Positions 61,994-64,000 of a stretch of 64,000 nucleotides of DNA are shown in pieces (within the stretch, counting starts at the first letter, position 1; each line of letters begins with the position of its first letter). The stretch covers positions 1,674,001-1,738,000 of the forward strand of contig NZ_PDBS01000001.1 of the NCBI RefSeq assembly GCF_002572525.1, given 5' to 3'. The stretch comes from Natrinema sp. CBA1119 (GTDB taxonomy: Archaea > Halobacteriota > Halobacteria > Halobacteriales > Natrialbaceae). The position numbers were made by a program, and so were the translations under genes. The notes beneath the pieces were generated by a model. That model was not told where the DNA came from, did not search any database, and saw only the letters and a program-made list of their open reading frames with translations.

Positions 61994-62389
61994 ATGCAGA
62001 TTGACGTATTCGGGCGTGAGCGGGAGATCGACGAGTCGCGGATTACTGCGGAGCCGGAACTGATCCGCGAACAGCTGCGGGAGTACGAGGCCGGCGATCG
62101 GGGGACGTTCGACCTCGAGGTCGAGTTCCCCGACGGCTTTACGGGACGCGTTATGCGAGCGATGATGGCCATTCCGGCCGGCGAAACGCGAACGTACGGC
62201 GCGCTCGCGGACGACCTCGAGAGCGCACCGATCGCGGTCGGGCAGGCCTGCGGCCGCAATCCGATCCCCGTGATCGTTCCCTGTCATCGGATCGTCGGCG
62301 TGGACTCGCTCGTCGGCTACGGCGGGGGACTCGAGCTGAAACGGGAGTTGCTCGAGCACGAGGGGGCAGCGCTTCCGGGCGAGCCGTAG
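61994..62389 (+). CDS. ogt: Methylated-DNA--[protein]-cysteine S-methyltransferase
   Basis: 131 aa. The active-site motif IPVIVPCHRIVG carries the acceptor Cys; upstream are RVMRAMMAIPAGETRTYGALA (helix-turn-helix minor-groove binder) and GQACGRNPIP. It repairs O6-methylguanine by suicidal methyl transfer. The short N-terminus indicates a compact form lacking a full N-terminal domain. ATG 61994 selected (MQIDVFGRERE). Confidence 0.92.
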   Translation: MQIDVFGREREIDESRITAEPELIREQLREYEAGDRGTFDLEVEFPDGFTGRVMRAMMAIPAGETRTYGALADDLESAPIAVGQACGRNPIPVIVPCHRIVGVDSLVGYGGGLELKRELLEHEGAALPGEP

Positions 62390-62450
62390 ACATTCGCCGC
62401 TCGCCGTTGCCGTGTCAACGGGCGAGAGCCGCCGCGCGGCTGAATTGGTA

Positions 62451-62534
62451 TATAGTAGCCACTGAAACGAGTCACACGCTGATCGCATCGCTGTCATGTG
62501 ATCAGGTGTACAGTAACTTTCAGTGGCTACTATA
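62451..62534. mobile_element. 84-bp palindromic MITE-like element
   Basis: Terminal inverted repeats TATAGTAGCCACTGAAA (62451-62467) and its exact complement (62518-62534). The interior is also nearly self-complementary (CTGATCGCAT with ATGTGATCAG). No coding capacity. It lies 25 nt before the second cyclodeaminase gene. Confidence 0.7.
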
Positions 62535-62558
62535 GTCCATCCGCCCGACGGGTCGATC

Positions 62559-63488
62559 ATGCCCGATTTCCCCATCCTCACTGACGGTGATGTCTACTCC
62601 GAGTTCGACTATGAGCAAGTCGTCGACGCCATGCGCGACGCGTTCGCGGAACGCGCTGCAGGAACGCTCGAGGCCCCGCCGCGCTGGCGCGTCGACGCCG
62701 GCGGGGGCGAGTTGGTGTTCACCGCCGGCTCCGCGACCGGGCCGGCGAACCTGACCGGATTCAGGGTCTACGAGACCCACCCCGGTACCGGCGACGAGCA
62801 CACGGAACTGGTGGCCGTCTTCGATGCAACCACCGGCGCGTTCGCTGGCCTGTTCGTCGGGTTCGCGATTGGCGGGCTCCGGACCGGCGGTATCGGTGGC
62901 GTCGCAATCGACCGCCTCGCCCGCGAGGACAGTGAGACGCTCGGGGTTCTCGGCTCGGGGTTTCAGGCTCGAGCGCAGGTCGGTGCGGCGTGTGCCGCCC
63001 GCGACCTCGAGGAGGTCCTGGTCTACAGTCCGACCGCAGAGAGCCGCGAGTCGTTCGTCGAGACTACCGACGGCGAGGTCGAGCCGCCCGTCCGCGCGCT
63101 CGCCGATCCCGAACCGGTCGTCCGGGACGCGGACGCGCTCGTCTGTGCGACGAACAGCGAGGAGCCCGTTTTCGACCCCGACTGGCTCGAGCCCGGCACC
63201 CACGTCACGACGATCGGGCCGCGGTTCCGAGACGCCCACGAACTCCCGCTCGAGGTGGTCGACCGCGCCGACGCCATCGCGACCGATTCGCTCCCGCAGG
63301 TCGACGCCTACGACCGGCCGTACGTCGCGTCGGGCGACGACCGCGAGCGGATGGTCGAACTCGCCGACGTGCTCGAGAACCCGGAACTCGGCCGCCAGCG
63401 CGCGGACGACATCACGCTGTTCTGTTCGGTCGGGCTCGCAGGGACGGAGGTCGTGCTCGGCAAGACGTTCCTCGAGCGGTTCGCGTAG
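62559..63488 (+). CDS. Ornithine cyclodeaminase-family paralogue with Arg for catalytic Lys
   Basis: 309 aa of the OCD/mu-crystallin fold. Rossmann motif LGVLGSGFQARAQVGAA, the upstream LRTGGIGGVAIDRLA, and IGPRFRDAHELPLEVV are all recognisable. Where OCD and alanine dehydrogenase carry the substrate Lys, this protein reads LTGFRVYETHPG, with Arg69 (codon AGG, 62763-62765). It may be a different activity such as an imine reductase or a ligand-binding protein. It is followed by the second dispersed-repeat copy. ATG 62559 is used. Confidence 0.82.
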   Translation: MPDFPILTDGDVYSEFDYEQVVDAMRDAFAERAAGTLEAPPRWRVDAGGGELVFTAGSATGPANLTGFRVYETHPGTGDEHTELVAVFDATTGAFAGLFVGFAIGGLRTGGIGGVAIDRLAREDSETLGVLGSGFQARAQVGAACAARDLEEVLVYSPTAESRESFVETTDGEVEPPVRALADPEPVVRDADALVCATNSEEPVFDPDWLEPGTHVTTIGPRFRDAHELPLEVVDRADAIATDSLPQVDAYDRPYVASGDDRERMVELADVLENPELGRQRADDITLFCSVGLAGTEVVLGKTFLERFA

Positions 63489-63509
63489 CTGACTCGCTAC
63501 TATTTGCGG

Positions 63510-63637
63510 TGGCGCGCGCTGGCGATCCGTTCGAACGGTAGTGAGGACGGATCGATGACACTGTGCGAGGGATGAGCGAGCGAACGAAGTGAGGGAGTGA
63601 ATCGGTTGGGGAGGGCGTGGCCACTCCGTGTTGCCAG
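63510..63637. repeat. Dispersed repeat, copy 2 (reverse orientation)
   Basis: Read on the minus strand it contains CTGGCAACACGGAGTGGCCA (63637-63618), CTCATCCCTCGCAC and GCGCGCGCCACCGCAA in the same order as copy 1 at 37936-38206. The outer 38 bases differ at three positions. It lacks the four internal hairpins of copy 1. Confidence 0.75.
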
Positions 63638-63708
63638 TTCGAGCAGAACACTTCCCTCTGTCCTTTTCGCGGTAGAACGCACGTCTCCGCGGTCGGTAAG
63701 ACTGCTAA

Positions 63709-64000
63709 TTAGGGAGTCAACCGCTCGAGCGACCACCACTCTATCTCCGTCTCTCCGGCGGAATCGTCGCTGACCAGCGCGAACACCATCGTCTTCCGGA
63801 CGCCGTGAGCGAGCCGAACGTCCAGCGCGAGATCCCGGGGCTCGAAGACGTACGCAGCGGGATGCACGCGAACCAACAGTTCGGAGTGACCGAGGTTCTC
63901 GACGGACTCCACGTCCGCATAGGTCCGGAAGTCAGCGCCGAATTTGTACCCCGTCTTGGGGACCACGCCGCGTTCGCGCAACTCGGTGTAGACGGTCAGC
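63709..64000 (-). CDS. endA: tRNA-splicing endonuclease EndA, C-terminal part
   Basis: The frame is open to the window edge, so the N-terminal part lies outside. About 97 residues are visible, including the catalytic triad context: Tyr in GADFRTYADVE, His in LLVRVHPAAYV and Lys in GVRKTMVFAL. The enzyme cleaves bulge-helix-bulge introns in archaeal tRNAs and rRNA precursors. It ends SLERLTP, as in homologues. Confidence 0.93.
   Translation of the reverse strand, partial: LTVYTELRERGVVPKTGYKFGADFRTYADVESVENLGHSELLVRVHPAAYVFEPRDLALDVRLAHGVRKTMVFALVSDDSAGETEIEWWSLERLTP

Overview
The window is chromosomal DNA from a haloarchaeon. Proteins are acidic and GC-rich, with many CTCGAG (Leu-Glu) codon pairs. 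Marker families include MC1 chromosomal protein, thermosome, Orc1/Cdc6, EndA, HalOD1, DUF2080 with TnpB, and a sensory-rhodopsin/transducer pair. Gene content and repeat style suggest Natrialbaceae (Natrinema/Haloterrigena-like), which is an inference. About 57 genes are supported. No rRNA, tRNA or CRISPR array was found.

Layout. 0-7.2 kb: edge-truncated SagB-type dehydrogenase, MutS-family ATPase, DUF1059, Orc1/Cdc6, an SLC13 transporter remnant, UvrB. 7.2-10.5 kb: an AT-richer accessory island with a Tat-exported protein and a broken polymorphic-toxin/immunity array. 10.5-15.7 kb: heavy-metal exporter, orphan NrfD, two tandem GNAT acetyltransferases, SUI1 factor, HalOD1. 15.7-25.3 kb: UvrC, ABC-2 exporter, ArsA/Get3 ATPase, NAD-dependent ligase and small membrane or zinc-ribbon proteins. 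25.3-31.7 kb: ferredoxin/SBP56/ferredoxin operon, Rio1, YfcE phosphodiesterase, a NadE-like protein with an altered PP-loop, and Pno1. 31.7-33.2 kb: an IS1341-type TnpB element ending on the pno1 stop codon. 33.5-38.2 kb: thermosome, methyltransferase, ornithine-cyclodeaminase-type enzyme, dispersed repeats. 38.2-42.4 kb: DUF2071 and a transducer/rhodopsin operon. 42.4-51 kb: LeuS, SDR, GIDE-like protein, Hsp20, Bcp peroxiredoxin, PheA, NarK. 51-64 kb: MC1, AbrB, PheT/PheS (frameshifted), UbiA, histidine kinase, TrpS, Ogt, a second cyclodeaminase-type enzyme, EndA (edge).

Functional themes. Genome maintenance: MutS-like, UvrB, UvrC, LigA, Ogt, Orc1, MC1. Translation and ribosome assembly: LeuS, TrpS, PheST, Rio1, Pno1, SUI1, EndA. 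Proteostasis: thermosome, Hsp20.

Most unusual observations. (1) A sensory-rhodopsin-II-like protein, co-transcribed and translationally coupled with a full transducer, has Arg where the retinal-binding Lys should be. (2) A family of small palindromes with 7-9 bp stems and 3-nt loops, nearly always closed as C-GNA-G on one strand, occurs in intergenic clusters and also in frame inside four protein genes; one 19-bp copy is identical in the mutS-like gene and leuS. (3) A decayed polymorphic-toxin array has two related toxin C-termini around one intact putative immunity gene.
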